DNA of 64,000 nt from Gemmatimonadaceae bacterium. GTDB lineage: Bacteria; Gemmatimonadota; Gemmatimonadetes; Gemmatimonadales; Gemmatimonadaceae. The stretch lies in assembly GCA_013813715.1 (NCBI GenBank), contig JACCRF010000093.1, forward strand, positions 1 through 64,000. The letters run 5' to 3'. Positions 1-9,559 of the stretch are shown here, piece by piece. Position numbers and translations under genes: made by a program. The notes beneath the pieces were generated by a model. It had not been told where the DNA came from and ran no database searches. It saw only the letters and a list, made by a program, of their open reading frames with translations. How positions within the stretch are numbered: the stretch's first letter is position 1; each line of letters starts with the position of its first letter.

Positions 1-335
1 GGTCACGGGTATACGCGACTTGCGGGCTGCTGTCTTGGAGGGCACTGGTATCTCGGGAGTTGGACGGTGGCGGGCTGGAAGAGGGAACTTACGCGCCATC
101 TCTCACGTGTGTCAAGAAATCGTGCAAGTTCTGCACGAAACTACGCCCAGAGGCGCTGTATGACCGGGAGAATTGCGCTCTTGCGCGCGGAATCATGCGG
201 TTGAGGCAAATTCCGATCATTGCAATCGTAAGTCGATTGCCGCCGTGCTCGCGACGCGCCAGCCTCCCACCTAACCGGATATGCCCGGCATGCGGATTGC
301 CATTTGTGCCTTCCCAGCACTCACCGGAGCTCTCA
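1..335. other. no recognisable gene
   Basis: The stretch before the CBS-domain gene holds no protein or RNA I can recognise. Open frames on both strands here read as low-information, arginine-rich translations without family motifs. It may contain the promoter of the CBS gene or the end of a transcript from outside the window, but no convincing -10/-35 pair stands out. Confidence 0.4.
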
Positions 336-776
336 ATGCGCATCCAGGACATCATGTCGGGAAGTCCCGAAACGGTTACGCCGGACACCTCACTCGCAGA
401 AGCCGCCAAGCTCATGAAGGACCGCGACGTCGGAATGCTTCCGGTGGTGGATGGCGACGGTTCACGCAAACTCGTCGGCGTGGTGACAGATCGAGACATC
501 ACCATACGCCATGTTGCCGAGAATCATCCGCCCGGGTGCAAGGTGCGGGAAGCGATGACGGACAGTGTCGCGACGTGCACAGTCAGCGACAGCGTCGACG
601 ACGTGATGGAGCTCATGGGCCGTGAGCAGGTGCGCCGTGTTCCAATCGTGGACGAACGGGGTGACCTGATCGGCGTTGTTTCCCAGGCAGACATCGTCCT
701 TCAGGGAAGCAGCGATGATGAAGCCGAAGAGACTGTCGAGAAGATCTCACGCCCCTCGGGGAAGCACTCCGGCTGA
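336..776 (+). CDS. CBS-domain pair protein
   Basis: The protein has 146 residues and consists almost entirely of two CBS domains, about residues 1-65 and 70-130. The first begins MRIQDIM and each carries the usual core, VGMLPVVD...LVGVVTDRDI and VRRVPIVDE...LIGVVSQADI. Such stand-alone pairs bind adenine nucleotides and act as energy or redox sensors in the cytoplasm. The specific partner cannot be told from sequence. The ATG at 336 is chosen over upstream in-frame starts because GGAG lies at 326-329, six bases before it, and because CBS homology begins at this Met. The C-terminal tail (about 20 residues) is acidic then basic. The next gene starts 37 bases downstream, so co-transcription is possible. 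Confidence 0.85.
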   Translation: MRIQDIMSGSPETVTPDTSLAEAAKLMKDRDVGMLPVVDGDGSRKLVGVVTDRDITIRHVAENHPPGCKVREAMTDSVATCTVSDSVDDVMELMGREQVRRVPIVDERGDLIGVVSQADIVLQGSSDDEAEETVEKISRPSGKHSG

Positions 777-813
777 CCTGCGGTGGGAGTGCGGCCCGTG
801 TAGGTTGTAGGCC

Positions 814-1671
814 ATGACGCTCCCCCGCCCTCCAGAAGTTGCCTGCCCCGCCTGCGCAACTCCGGGCTCGGGCCGCTTCTGCGCCAATTGCGGCGCCTCG
901 CTCGAGGGCGCCGCCTGTGCCGGATGCGAAGCCGCGCTCACACCGGGCGCAAAGTTCTGTCATCGCTGCGGCCGTCCCGCCGGCGCTACCCCCGCGCCCG
1001 GCACGCTTACCGCTCAGCCGCCGGTTCACGGGGGAAGCATTGCCTCGTCGCTCCCCTGGATCGTCGCTGCCATCGCACTCGTCACCCTGCTCGCATTCTT
1101 TGCCGGGAATGCATTCAACTCAAAGCGGGGAGGCTCACTCGACGCTCCTCAGAATGCCCTGCCCCAGGCAGGACTGGACGACCGGGGAATGACAGGAGCA
1201 CAGAGAGCCGAGGGTGCGATCCGCGGTCCGGACATTTCGCAGCTCTCACCGCAGGAACGCGCCGAGCGGCTGTTCGATCGCGTGATGATCCTTAACAGCC
1301 AGGGCAAGACCGACAGTGTTCAGTTCTTCGCTCCCATGGCAATCAGCGCGTATGAAATGCTTGCCCCGATGACGGCTGACCATCGGTACGACATGGGCCG
1401 CATCGCCGAAGTCGCCGGAGTTCTTACGCTTGCCAGGGCGCAGGCGGACACCATTCTTCGAGGCAATTCATCGCATCTGCTCGGGCTCATTCTCGCCGCT
1501 CGCATCGCCACTCTCACCAACGATGACACCGCCCGTAAGGGGTTCGAGAATCGACTGCTCGCCGCCCATCAGGCAGAGACCGCAAAGCGTCTCGCCGAGT
1601 ACACGCGACATGAGGACGACATCAGGAACGCCATCGCCACGGCGAGTAGCGCGCGGGGGGCAGTCCGATGA
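814..1671 (+). CDS. double zinc-ribbon, single-pass membrane protein
   Basis: The protein has 285 residues. Its N-terminus carries four CxxC-type knuckles within residues 10-55 (CPACATP, CANCG, CAGCEA, CHRCG), the pattern of a double zinc ribbon. A hydrophobic helix follows at about 74-97 (LPWIVAAIALVTLLAFFAG). The rest is predicted outside the membrane and rich in charged and Ala residues. I do not recognise a catalytic domain in the C-terminal 180 residues. Zinc-ribbon-plus-helix proteins of this type are common in Gram-negative genomes and usually uncharacterised. The stop codon overlaps the start of the following mqnD-like gene by four bases (ATGA), so the two are probably translated together. 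Confidence 0.75.
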   Translation: MTLPRPPEVACPACATPGSGRFCANCGASLEGAACAGCEAALTPGAKFCHRCGRPAGATPAPGTLTAQPPVHGGSIASSLPWIVAAIALVTLLAFFAGNAFNSKRGGSLDAPQNALPQAGLDDRGMTGAQRAEGAIRGPDISQLSPQERAERLFDRVMILNSQGKTDSVQFFAPMAISAYEMLAPMTADHRYDMGRIAEVAGVLTLARAQADTILRGNSSHLLGLILAARIATLTNDDTARKGFENRLLAAHQAETAKRLAEYTRHEDDIRNAIATASSARGAVR

Positions 1672-2531
1672 CTGCGACGCCCGAAGGTCCCACGATTCAT
1701 CTCGCACACAGCCCTGACTCCGACGACGCGTTCATGTTCTATGCACTCGCCGACGGAAAGATCGACACGCAAGGCATCACCTACGTCCATGAGCTTCAGG
1801 ATATCGAGACCCTCAATCAGCGCGCCTTACGCGGTGAGCTCGAAGTCACCGCTGTCTCGATCCATGCCTACGCCTATTTGTCCGATACCTACGCTCTGCT
1901 TTCACACGGTGCATCGATGGGAGACCGATACGGCCCCCGCCTGGTGTCGCGCACACCGATGTCGAAGGGCGACATCCGGGGCGGGCGGATCGCCGTACCG
2001 GGTCCGCTAACGAGTGCGTACCTCGCACTGCGGCTGTATGAACCTGATTTCGACGCAGTGTTCATGTCTTTCGATGCAATTGACGGGGCGGTGCTGAATG
2101 GCGAGGTAGATGCCGGCCTCCTCATTCATGAAGCTCAGCTCACGTACGCGTCGCAGGGAATGCACCTGATCGCCGACATGGGTGAGTGGTGGTACAACGA
2201 GACGGCGCTGCCGCTCCCTTTGGGCGGAAACGTCATTCGGAAGGACCTCGATGACGGTCTCAAGCACACCGTCTCCCGGCAACTTCGCGACAGCATCGCC
2301 TACGGTCTCTCACACCGCGATGGTGCGCTTGATCACGCGATGCGATTTGCCCGCGGCCTCGACCGCGCGGATGCCGATACTTTCGTCGGGATGTACGTCA
2401 ACGACTGGACACTCGACTACGGCGATCGTGGCCGTCAGGCGATCCGCCTGTTCCTCGATCGCGGTGTGGAATCAGGAGTCATCACCCGCCCGATAACCGT
2501 GGAATTCGTGGACGACGGCAACGGGTCTTGA
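1668..2531 (+). CDS. mqnD: MqnA/MqnD-family menaquinone biosynthesis enzyme
   Basis: The protein has 287 residues and belongs to the VitK2_biosynth family, which adopts a periplasmic-binding-protein fold. The N-terminal motif HSPDSDDAFMFYAL matches the 'SPxxxDxFxF' signature of 1,4-dihydroxy-6-naphthoate synthase (MqnD), which turns cyclic dehypoxanthinyl futalosine into dihydroxynaphthoate in the futalosine route to menaquinone. Further family features are GDRYGPRLV and the paired-helix region GEVDAGLLIHEAQLTY, which contains a conserved His-Glu. The motif differs from classical MqnD (SPCPNDTF), so MqnA or a substrate-binding relative is possible. No other futalosine gene is nearby; genes of this pathway are often scattered. 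Its start overlaps the previous stop by four bases. Confidence 0.7.
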   Translation: MTATPEGPTIHLAHSPDSDDAFMFYALADGKIDTQGITYVHELQDIETLNQRALRGELEVTAVSIHAYAYLSDTYALLSHGASMGDRYGPRLVSRTPMSKGDIRGGRIAVPGPLTSAYLALRLYEPDFDAVFMSFDAIDGAVLNGEVDAGLLIHEAQLTYASQGMHLIADMGEWWYNETALPLPLGGNVIRKDLDDGLKHTVSRQLRDSIAYGLSHRDGALDHAMRFARGLDRADADTFVGMYVNDWTLDYGDRGRQAIRLFLDRGVESGVITRPITVEFVDDGNGS

Positions 2532-2671
2532 CGCGGTTCGCCCACTGCTGTATTCGCATTCGTTGAGAGGAGTTGCGCTTTCTTTACAGGGCACGCGAAG
2601 TGCAGCGTGGCGAGCGCACAATGCAAGGCCGGATCAAACGAGACAACGAACCCAGCCACAGGGAGAGAAGT

Positions 2672-3523
2672 ATGCCGAGCGGTGACGAGTTGAGAGAGCC
2701 GTATAGATTCGCCGATGACGACGACTCGGATGACCTCGGCGGATTCAGTCGCGGCAAGCGGTCGTACGACGATGACGAAGACGAGGAAAACGGAGGCTGG
2801 GCGATAAACGAGGATCATAGCGATCGCCTCTGGGACAGCGCCGACGACGTCGATGACGATGATGAAGAAGAAGGCACCACCGCCGATGCCGACGACGTCG
2901 AGGATGAAGAAGAAGAGGAAGCCGACGTCTTCGGAGGCGGAGCCCCGCGAGGCCGCCGCGGCCGCCCGAAAGGCTCGACCGCCGCCAATCGTGAGAAGCA
3001 ACTGCTCGCGGCCACGAGACCATCGCGGTCCGCGCCAACAGAGCTCACTGCCGATGACCGCACGCTTTTTGACGAAGATGACCTGTCGGCAGCCGACGCT
3101 CCACCTCCCGCGGCAAAGCCCCAACCAGCCGCCGGCACATCCCGGGGTGCGGCCAGGACGAGCTCCGGAAAGGACAGCACGACGACGAAGAGCGTCGCCA
3201 AGCCCATTGCTAAGCCCACGGCCAATCCGGCTGCGAAGAAACCGACCGCAAAGAAGCCCGCTCCCGCAAAACCGCCTGCGAGGAAGTCGGCTTCGAAGAA
3301 ATCGACAGCCAAGAAATCGGCGCTGAAGAGACCAGCCTCGAAATCAGTCTCGAAATCAGCATCTAAATCAGCATCAAAATCAGCATCAAAATCAGCATCG
3401 AAGGGGCGCGCCATGAAGAGCGCCGGCCAGAAGTCCAGAGCCACAAAAATGAGCAAGAGCTCGACTGCACGGAAAACTTCTTCCGCACGCAGGAACCCCG
3501 GCGGGCGCGGGAGACGGCGCTAG
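2672..3523 (+). CDS. acidic/basic bipartite protein with AT-hook and histone-H1-like tail
   Basis: The protein has 283 residues from the ATG at 2672, which is preceded by GGGAGAG at 2661-2667; an in-frame ATG at 2612 lacks such a site. Residues 12-86 are strongly acidic (long Asp/Glu runs). An AT-hook-like RGRRGRPKGS lies at about 93-102. From about residue 170 the chain turns into Lys/Ala/Ser/Pro repeats typical of bacterial H1-like (HctB/AlgP-type) DNA-binding tails. It ends in a second Gly/Arg cluster, GGRGRRR. The likely role is nucleoid or nucleic-acid binding; this is inferred from composition and motif only. The basic tail contains near-perfect 12-base repeats. No folded domain is recognisable, so function beyond binding is unknown. 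Confidence 0.75.
   Translation: MPSGDELREPYRFADDDDSDDLGGFSRGKRSYDDDEDEENGGWAINEDHSDRLWDSADDVDDDDEEEGTTADADDVEDEEEEEADVFGGGAPRGRRGRPKGSTAANREKQLLAATRPSRSAPTELTADDRTLFDEDDLSAADAPPPAAKPQPAAGTSRGAARTSSGKDSTTTKSVAKPIAKPTANPAAKKPTAKKPAPAKPPARKSASKKSTAKKSALKRPASKSVSKSASKSASKSASKSASKGRAMKSAGQKSRATKMSKSSTARKTSSARRNPGGRGRRR
3338..3397 (+). repeat. five 12-base coding repeats (Ser-Lys-Ser-Ala)
   Basis: Five consecutive 12-base units of the form TCN AAA TCA GCA encode SKSV once and SKSA four times inside the basic tail of the H1-like gene. Units 4 and 5 are identical and unit 3 differs from them only at a third codon position. This indicates recent duplication by slippage rather than selection on protein alone. 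Because the unit is a multiple of three, copy-number change leaves the frame intact. Confidence 0.9.
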
Positions 3524-3541
3524 CTCCACTGGCACACCCAC

Positions 3542-4573
3542 ATGAACCAGAGCGATAGCCGCTGGCGAAAGATCCTGATGTCCGGCGGCGCGCTGATCGG
3601 AGCCGCCGCGGCATTCAATGCTGCTGCACGAAAAGGAGTCGACCCGCTCACCAATCTCATCGGCGGAGAAGAGGGCGGATTCGAGTGGCGCGGCCACCGC
3701 GTCGCATTCACGAAGCGCGGCAGCGGACCGCCAGTTCTCCTGATCCACGGCATTCACGCCGCCGCCTGGTCGTACGAGTGGCACGACAACGCCGACTATC
3801 TGGCGCGCGCCAACACCATCTACACGATCGACCTTCTCGGCTTCGGCCGATCAGATCGGCCCGCGCTGCGATACACCGCGCGGCTCTACATCTCGCTCAT
3901 CTCCGATTTCGTCCACCAGGTGATCGGAGAGCCCTGCGCTCTCATCGGCAGCTCCCTGTCAGGCGCGTACGCAATAGTCCTCGCCGCTCGCGACCCACAG
4001 CGCTTCCCGGCAATCGCGCTCATCGCGCCAACCGGACTCGTGCGGCTCAATAAGCCCGCGGGCATGAAAGGAGAGGCAGGACGGCTCGCCGTCGAGACTC
4101 CGATCGTCGGGACCGCGATGTTCAACGGACTGGTCTCCCGGCGCAGCCTCCGGAACTTCCTGGAGAAAACCTACGCCGACGACACGATCGTCACTGACGA
4201 TCTGGTCGACATCTATTACTGGTCGTCTCACCAGCGCGGCGCCCGCCATGCCCCCGCCGCATTCCTCTCCGGACACCTCAATATCGACGTGCGTCAGGCA
4301 CTACGCCGACTCACGCAACCGGCCCTCCTCATATGGGGCGAACAGGGATCGGCCACTCCGCTCGAGGAGTTCCGTGGATTTCGCTCGATCAAACGGGACT
4401 TCGAAATGTCAGTCCTGTCGCCCGCGGGCGACCTGCCGCACGATGAGCGCCCCGATGACTTTAATGTTATCCTATCCACATGGCTGAATCGCCTGTCGCT
4501 CTCCTCCGCGCCCACTCTCGGCACGCTCCCTGGAACGCTCGAGGACTCGCAGCCCACGTTACCGCACTTGTAG
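3542..4573 (+). CDS. alpha/beta-fold hydrolase
   Basis: The protein has 343 residues. A short hydrophobic stretch (residues 10-30, with GGALIGAAAAF) precedes the hydrolase fold and may anchor it to the membrane. The oxyanion strand-loop is VLLIHGIHAAAWSYEW (65-80). A second family mark is DLLGFGRSDRP (97-107). The nucleophile elbow reads GSSLSG, with the likely Ser at 138 and Ser rather than Gly two places on, which is seen in this subgroup. The catalytic His is probably in LPHDERPDDF near the C-terminus. Substrate cannot be assigned. The gene follows the H1-like gene by 18 bases. Its 3' end overlaps the MerR-type gene by 94 bases if that gene uses its first ATG. Confidence 0.8.
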   Translation: MNQSDSRWRKILMSGGALIGAAAAFNAAARKGVDPLTNLIGGEEGGFEWRGHRVAFTKRGSGPPVLLIHGIHAAAWSYEWHDNADYLARANTIYTIDLLGFGRSDRPALRYTARLYISLISDFVHQVIGEPCALIGSSLSGAYAIVLAARDPQRFPAIALIAPTGLVRLNKPAGMKGEAGRLAVETPIVGTAMFNGLVSRRSLRNFLEKTYADDTIVTDDLVDIYYWSSHQRGARHAPAAFLSGHLNIDVRQALRRLTQPALLIWGEQGSATPLEEFRGFRSIKRDFEMSVLSPAGDLPHDERPDDFNVILSTWLNRLSLSSAPTLGTLPGTLEDSQPTLPHL

Positions 4574-5025
4574 ACGCGGCCGGGATGCGGCCGACAAATG
4601 CGTCCGCACGCGCCGCACCCAGCGCGCGCTCGGTACGTTTCTATGTCGCGAACGGCCTGCTCGACCGGCCCGACGGCACCGGCACCGCCGCTACCTATAA
4701 CTACCGCCATCTCCTTCAACTTCTTTCGATCAAGATCCGGCAACGCGAAGGCCAGAGCCTCGAGAAAATCAAGGAAGAAATGCAGGACGTCACCGGCGAT
4801 GCACTCGAACGCCGCATCGCCAGCTCTCTCGCCGCCGCACTGACGAGCGGCGCCGATACTACTGTCGAGCGAGAAGACGGCCACACCTGGAACTGGCGGC
4901 GCGCACCGGTTGCCGATGGAATCGAGCTGCATATCCGCGAAGACAGCCCAGCGTCGCACGAAGATGCGGTCATCGCCATGCGCGAGGCAGTACGCGCCGC
5001 CCTAGGTCGGGCGGATATCCGGTAA
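4480..5025 (+). CDS. MerR-type HTH transcriptional regulator
   Basis: The protein has 181 residues. Residues about 20-100 form a MerR-like winged helix: WNARGLAAHVTALVDAAG, then SVRFYVANGLLDRP (the recognition and wing region), then the helix RHLLQLLSIKIRQREGQSL. The last 80 residues have no recognised ligand domain and no Cys pair, so metal sensing is unlikely. The first ATG at 4480 gives a long 94-base overlap with the hydrolase gene. An in-frame ATG at 4585 would avoid the overlap but would remove the first DNA-binding helix, so 4480 is preferred. The 3' end overlaps the converging Lhr gene by 24 bases. The target genes are not evident. Confidence 0.75.
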   Translation: MAESPVALLRAHSRHAPWNARGLAAHVTALVDAAGMRPTNASARAAPSARSVRFYVANGLLDRPDGTGTAATYNYRHLLQLLSIKIRQREGQSLEKIKEEMQDVTGDALERRIASSLAAALTSGADTTVEREDGHTWNWRRAPVADGIELHIREDSPASHEDAVIAMREAVRAALGRADIR

Positions 5026-8000
5026 CATCAGATAACGCGCACCCTTCTCGCCTCTCAAATGCTCGGCCAGAAGCTCCTTCGCCCGTGACACATCATCCCT
5101 CCGCATCCACTCGGCGATAACGACTCGGCGCCCTCGCCCCTCCACCGAAAGCGCTACCCTTCCGCCCCACGTTACTAACAGCGCGCCAGTCCCACGCGGC
5201 CTCGACAGCGGGTCCCGCTCTCCACCCTCGATTGGCAACCCATACACATTCGCGGGATCACTCGCCGAAATCACGACAAACGGTTTCTCCTCCCGAACCT
5301 CGTCAGCCACCGCACGCAACATCTCCACCGCCGCCGCCGAAGCGAACTGAGCTCCACCCAGCCCTTTCACGAAATACCCTCGACGCACTTCACCACGAAA
5401 CTCCAACCTTCGGAGCTCCCTGTAGAGCGTCCGCCAAGTTACCGCGGGACGTTCCTTTCGCCAGATTTCTCGCGACACTATCGCGTATCTATCGAGCCAG
5501 TATCGAGCTACGCGAGCCGCTTTCTCTTCCTCGTCTCCAAATCGACCGATTGTGCCAATCCGATTCAGCAGTGACCACCTTCCAGTCCAAGCGGAATTGG
5601 CAAAGCCGAGCCTGTCGGGCCTCCTCCATTTCGGAAGTCGTCTGAGGTTCAGGCGTCGCTGGACTATCTGCCGGTTGGGTGAAGGCGAGTAGTCCGACGG
5701 GAGCCAGCGCGTAGGATCAGGCTGGTTTCGGGGACCGAGCGGACGCCAACGCGCGATTTCGCGCATTGCCTCGACAGTGTCGTTCGTTACCAGCCCCATT
5801 GCCGCCAATTCGCGGAGACCTTCCTTCACCGCCAATGTGCTCAGCCCGGACACGATCTCGAGGTCACTCGTGAACGAGGCTCCTTCCTCTTCAATCACCC
5901 TCAGGACTGTCCGCGCCCCGGCACTCAGCCTTTCGATATTTCGGTCGCCGGTGTCCCCGTTGCCCACCCAGAGAGCGCCCGTCCCCCTTTCGAAGAATCG
6001 CAGCCGCGTAAGCATCACGGTCTCGTTTATCGACTGGGGACTTGCCTCACCGGCCCAGACCATTTCGCCGGTCGACATAAATTGCGAAAGCCAGGCGGGA
6101 TCGTAGCCTGCGACCCTCGACCTCAGATAGTCGCGCTCCCACGACCTCGCCGGACGCGCCACGCCGTAAAGCTGCCGCATCGCAACGACAACACCCTGTG
6201 CACCCTCGAGCCTCTCACGGGGATCGACGTGCTGCCATCGCTGTACCAATTCCGCGAACACGTAAAGATCCACCGCTTGTATCTGCTTGCGCAGCGAAGA
6301 CAGCGCCCGCCGGCGAGCCACTTCCGCAATGCGTCGCGAGCACCACTCAGGATCGGTGTGATCCGGACGGAATTTCCCCCGAATCAGCTTTCCAGTTCGC
6401 TGCCATTCAATCAGACGGTCGTCGATCCATCGGGCATCCCACCCATAACGCGCCCTGATCTCTTCCGTTGTCACCGGGCCTGCCAGCGCAAGATACCGCG
6501 CAAGGAACTCACGCTTCGCGGCGGCCGGAGTCATTACTGCTTCGAGCAACGGCAGCGGAACCACGTCACTTGCTGCGGTCTCCTGCAGATCATCAGAAGT
6601 TGCGCCCGCTTTCAGCGATCGAACGCGGCTTGTCGCGCCGGCGGAGAACGCCGAGGCATAGCGCGGATACGATTCGGTGAGTATGAACCGCCACTGATCA
6701 CCGAACGGAACAGATATCGCGCGCCGTGACCGAACGAGCTCTCCGAGCGGATCGCCGCGGACCCCTTCTTCCGGCATCGCCACGCTTGCCTTCAGTTCTT
6801 CCAAAGCCAGATCGCCGGCCCGGTCGAGCATGTGAGCGAGCTCGTCGGCGCTCCGCGCGCGCCGTCCTTCAGCCGTTCCCCTTCGCTCGCCGACGAGCTG
6901 GCGAATCGCGTCGAGGGTGAGATCGTCGCCCGCCTCTTCGCCCATGACCTCGCCAAGCAGCGACCGATCCAGCGAGAGTAGTGCGGCACTCTGCTCTGCC
7001 CGTGGTGTGTCGTCGCCATACATCCAATCCATCACGAATCCGAACTGGAGGCTGGCGGCGAATGGCGACGGGCGCTCCGTCCGAACTTCCTTCACCCTGA
7101 TGTGCCCGCTCTCCAGGTCCTTCAGGACTGACATCAGGCCGCCCATATCGAAGGCGTCCTGCAATACGTCGCGATACGTCTCGACCAGTATCGGGAAGCT
7201 CGGGAACTGCCTCACCGTTTGCAGCAGGTCCAGCGATTTGAGCCGCTGGAGCCACAGCGGCATTCGCCGCCGCGGGTTGCCGCGTGGAAGCAGCAGCGCG
7301 CGCGCTGCGTTCATCCGGAAGCGCGCACCGAAGAGCGAAGTGGATCCTACCTCTTCCATCACGAGCTGCTCCGTTTCTTTCGCCGACAGATCCAGCAGGC
7401 TTCTGACCAGCGGCAGACCTGAGTCTCGCCGCGCCTCGTCCCCTCCCGGCATACGGAGCATGATGCCGTCATCGGTGGTCTGCACCTGAACGTCAACACC
7501 GCCCAGCAACTCGCGAGCGCGCTGCACCAGCGCCATTCCCCATGGGGCGTTTATGCGTCCCCCGAAAGGGGCATGAATCACAACGCGAAGTGATCCCGTC
7601 TCGTCGTGGAAGTGCTCGACCACTACCGTCTTATCGTCGGGAACGACGCCAGTCGCCGCGCGCTGCACGGCGACATACTGCAGAAGGGACTGTGCAGTCG
7701 CTGCGTCACACCCGTATTTCCCCTCGAAAGCCGACGGATCGAGGCCGGTTGACAGCTCGCGCCTCAGCTCGCCGATCCGGCGGCTCAGCTCGAGCGACCG
7801 GGCTCCATACTCACCGTGCCAGAAGGGCATCCGCGCCGCCATGCCAGGAGCCGGGGTGACGATTACGCGATCATGCTCGATTGCCGCGATGCGCCAAGTC
7901 GTCGACCCGAGCTGGAACACGTCGCCAACCCGCGACTCGTGAACGAACTCCTCGTCGAGCTCACCCAGTCTCGTTCGATCCGGAAGGTTCACCGTATAGA

Positions 8001-9522
8001 GACCGCGATCGGGAATCGTTCCTCCCGATATCACCGCCATCATCCTCGCCGCACGGTCACCCGCTACGCGATCCGTCACACGATCCCACGTCAACCGCGC
8101 TTCGAGCTCATCGGCGATGTCCGACGGGTATTTTCCCGACAGCATCGACAGCACTTCATCGAAGGCCGTGCGCGTCAGCCGGTAGTACGGATATGCCCGT
8201 CGCGCAAGCGAGTAGAGGTCGGCCGCGTTCCAGTCATCCACCGACGCGGCGGCGACGATCACCTGGGCCAGCACATCGAGCGAGTTCTGCACGACTTTCG
8301 TCGGCTCGACCTCCCCCGCGCCCATCGCCGCGACGATCGCCGCAATCTCCATCGCATCGTCGCGGAAAGTCGGCACCAGTATTCCGCGGCTGGCGGCACC
8401 GAGTGTGTGCCCCGCTCGGCCAATCCGCTGCAGTGCTGTGGCAACTCTCTTCGGTGACTGAAGCTGAATGACGAGATCCACCGACCCGATATCGATTCCG
8501 AGCTCGAGAGAGCTCGTCGTAATCAGCGCCCGCAGCACCCCGGCCTTGAGTCGCTCTTCCAATCCATGCCGTCTCTCGCGCGACAGCGAGCCGTGGTAAG
8601 GCTGGGCTATCTCCTCGTTGGCGAGTGCGTTCACTCGGCCCGCGATTTTTTCAGCCTGTGCGCGGTTATTCACGAATACGAGTGTCGTGCGGGACGCGCG
8701 GATATGATCGAGAACGAGCTGCGATACAGCTGGCCAGACACTTCCTCCGACGTTGCCGAAATCCGAAACCGGCGACTGTATCGCAATTTCCATCTGCTTT
8801 ACCAGGCCGCAATCCACCACCGTGACAGGCCGGAATACAGGCTCGGCACGCTCTCCCTTTTCACATCCGCCGAGGAAGCGCGCCACTTCGTCGAGCGGCC
8901 TCTGTGTCGCCGACAGCCCGATGCGCTGAGGCGACCGCGGTGTCAGTTCTTCCAACCGCTCGAGCGACAGCGCCAGATGCACGCCCCGCTTGTTTCCGGC
9001 AATGGCGTGTATCTCATCGATAATCACTGCCCGGGTCGTGCTGAACATTCCCCGGCCGCGAACGCTCGTAAGCATGATATTGAGCGATTCAGGGGTGGTG
9101 ATGAGAATGTGCGGCGACTTCCGGAGCATCCGGGCTCGCGCCGCGGCCGGCGTGTCGCCGGTACGCACGGCAACGCGTATCTCGGGGAAACTCCTGCCAT
9201 CTGCTTCGAATCGCCGTCGCAATTCGGTGAGCGGCATCTCGAGGTTTCGCTGGATGTCGTTGTTGAGCGCCTTGAGTGGCGAGATGTACAGCAGGTGAAC
9301 GCCATTGCCGAGCGGCTCCTTCAACCCTTCGGCGATCAGGGCGTTCACTTCCCAGAGGAAGGCCGCCAGCGTTTTCCCCGTTCCCGTTGGCGCCAGTATG
9401 AGCGTGTGTTCTCCGCTCGCGATTGCCGGCCAGCCCATCCGCTGCGGCTCGCTCGGAGCGCCGAACGTCTCGGCGAACCACTTTCTGACCAGGGGATGGA
9501 AACGGCGCAGTATCCTGCTCAT
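5002..9522 (-). CDS. lhr: Lhr-type ATP-dependent helicase
   Basis: The protein has 1506 residues, close to E. coli Lhr (about 1540). Superfamily 2 helicase motifs are in order: Q-like region EPQRMGWPAI, Walker A APTGTGKT (44-51), DEIH near 170, SATQRP, and the second RecA domain ending QRIGRAGH. The Lhr-specific winged-helix/beta-barrel core follows to roughly residue 870. A long C-terminal part with repeated winged-helix character (around 1040-1500) matches the full-length Lhr form. Lhr unwinds RNA:DNA hybrids and DNA and is linked to DNA repair. The start at 9522 gives MSRILRRFHPLVRKWF, which matches the family N-terminus. It lies 37 bases downstream of the phospholipase-D-like gene on the same strand. 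Confidence 0.92.
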   Translation of the reverse strand: MSRILRRFHPLVRKWFAETFGAPSEPQRMGWPAIASGEHTLILAPTGTGKTLAAFLWEVNALIAEGLKEPLGNGVHLLYISPLKALNNDIQRNLEMPLTELRRRFEADGRSFPEIRVAVRTGDTPAAARARMLRKSPHILITTPESLNIMLTSVRGRGMFSTTRAVIIDEIHAIAGNKRGVHLALSLERLEELTPRSPQRIGLSATQRPLDEVARFLGGCEKGERAEPVFRPVTVVDCGLVKQMEIAIQSPVSDFGNVGGSVWPAVSQLVLDHIRASRTTLVFVNNRAQAEKIAGRVNALANEEIAQPYHGSLSRERRHGLEERLKAGVLRALITTSSLELGIDIGSVDLVIQLQSPKRVATALQRIGRAGHTLGAASRGILVPTFRDDAMEIAAIVAAMGAGEVEPTKVVQNSLDVLAQVIVAAASVDDWNAADLYSLARRAYPYYRLTRTAFDEVLSMLSGKYPSDIADELEARLTWDRVTDRVAGDRAARMMAVISGGTIPDRGLYTVNLPDRTRLGELDEEFVHESRVGDVFQLGSTTWRIAAIEHDRVIVTPAPGMAARMPFWHGEYGARSLELSRRIGELRRELSTGLDPSAFEGKYGCDAATAQSLLQYVAVQRAATGVVPDDKTVVVEHFHDETGSLRVVIHAPFGGRINAPWGMALVQRARELLGGVDVQVQTTDDGIMLRMPGGDEARRDSGLPLVRSLLDLSAKETEQLVMEEVGSTSLFGARFRMNAARALLLPRGNPRRRMPLWLQRLKSLDLLQTVRQFPSFPILVETYRDVLQDAFDMGGLMSVLKDLESGHIRVKEVRTERPSPFAASLQFGFVMDWMYGDDTPRAEQSAALLSLDRSLLGEVMGEEAGDDLTLDAIRQLVGERRGTAEGRRARSADELAHMLDRAGDLALEELKASVAMPEEGVRGDPLGELVRSRRAISVPFGDQWRFILTESYPRYASAFSAGATSRVRSLKAGATSDDLQETAASDVVPLPLLEAVMTPAAAKREFLARYLALAGPVTTEEIRARYGWDARWIDDRLIEWQRTGKLIRGKFRPDHTDPEWCSRRIAEVARRRALSSLRKQIQAVDLYVFAELVQRWQHVDPRERLEGAQGVVVAMRQLYGVARPARSWERDYLRSRVAGYDPAWLSQFMSTGEMVWAGEASPQSINETVMLTRLRFFERGTGALWVGNGDTGDRNIERLSAGARTVLRVIEEEGASFTSDLEIVSGLSTLAVKEGLRELAAMGLVTNDTVEAMREIARWRPLGPRNQPDPTRWLPSDYSPSPNRQIVQRRLNLRRLPKWRRPDRLGFANSAWTGRWSLLNRIGTIGRFGDEEEKAARVARYWLDRYAIVSREIWRKERPAVTWRTLYRELRRLEFRGEVRRGYFVKGLGGAQFASAAAVEMLRAVADEVREEKPFVVISASDPANVYGLPIEGGERDPLSRPRGTGALLVTWGGRVALSVEGRGRRVVIAEWMRRDDVSRAKELLAEHLRGEKGARYLMLPDIRPT

Positions 9523-9559
9523 GACAAAGACCTGACTTACTCCCTCGTCTGCCCTTCTA

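Noticed and set aside
2435-3456. Long minus-strand frames opposite the H1-like gene with Phe/Ala/Asp or Ser-rich repeats
   Set aside because: They are the reverse reading of Lys/Ser/Ala and Asp/Glu repeats on the + strand, and the + strand has the ribosome site and AT-hook.
4373-5023. Possible riboswitch or attenuator around the MerR-type gene
   Set aside because: No defined stem pattern or upstream peptide was visible; the region is coding on the + strand.
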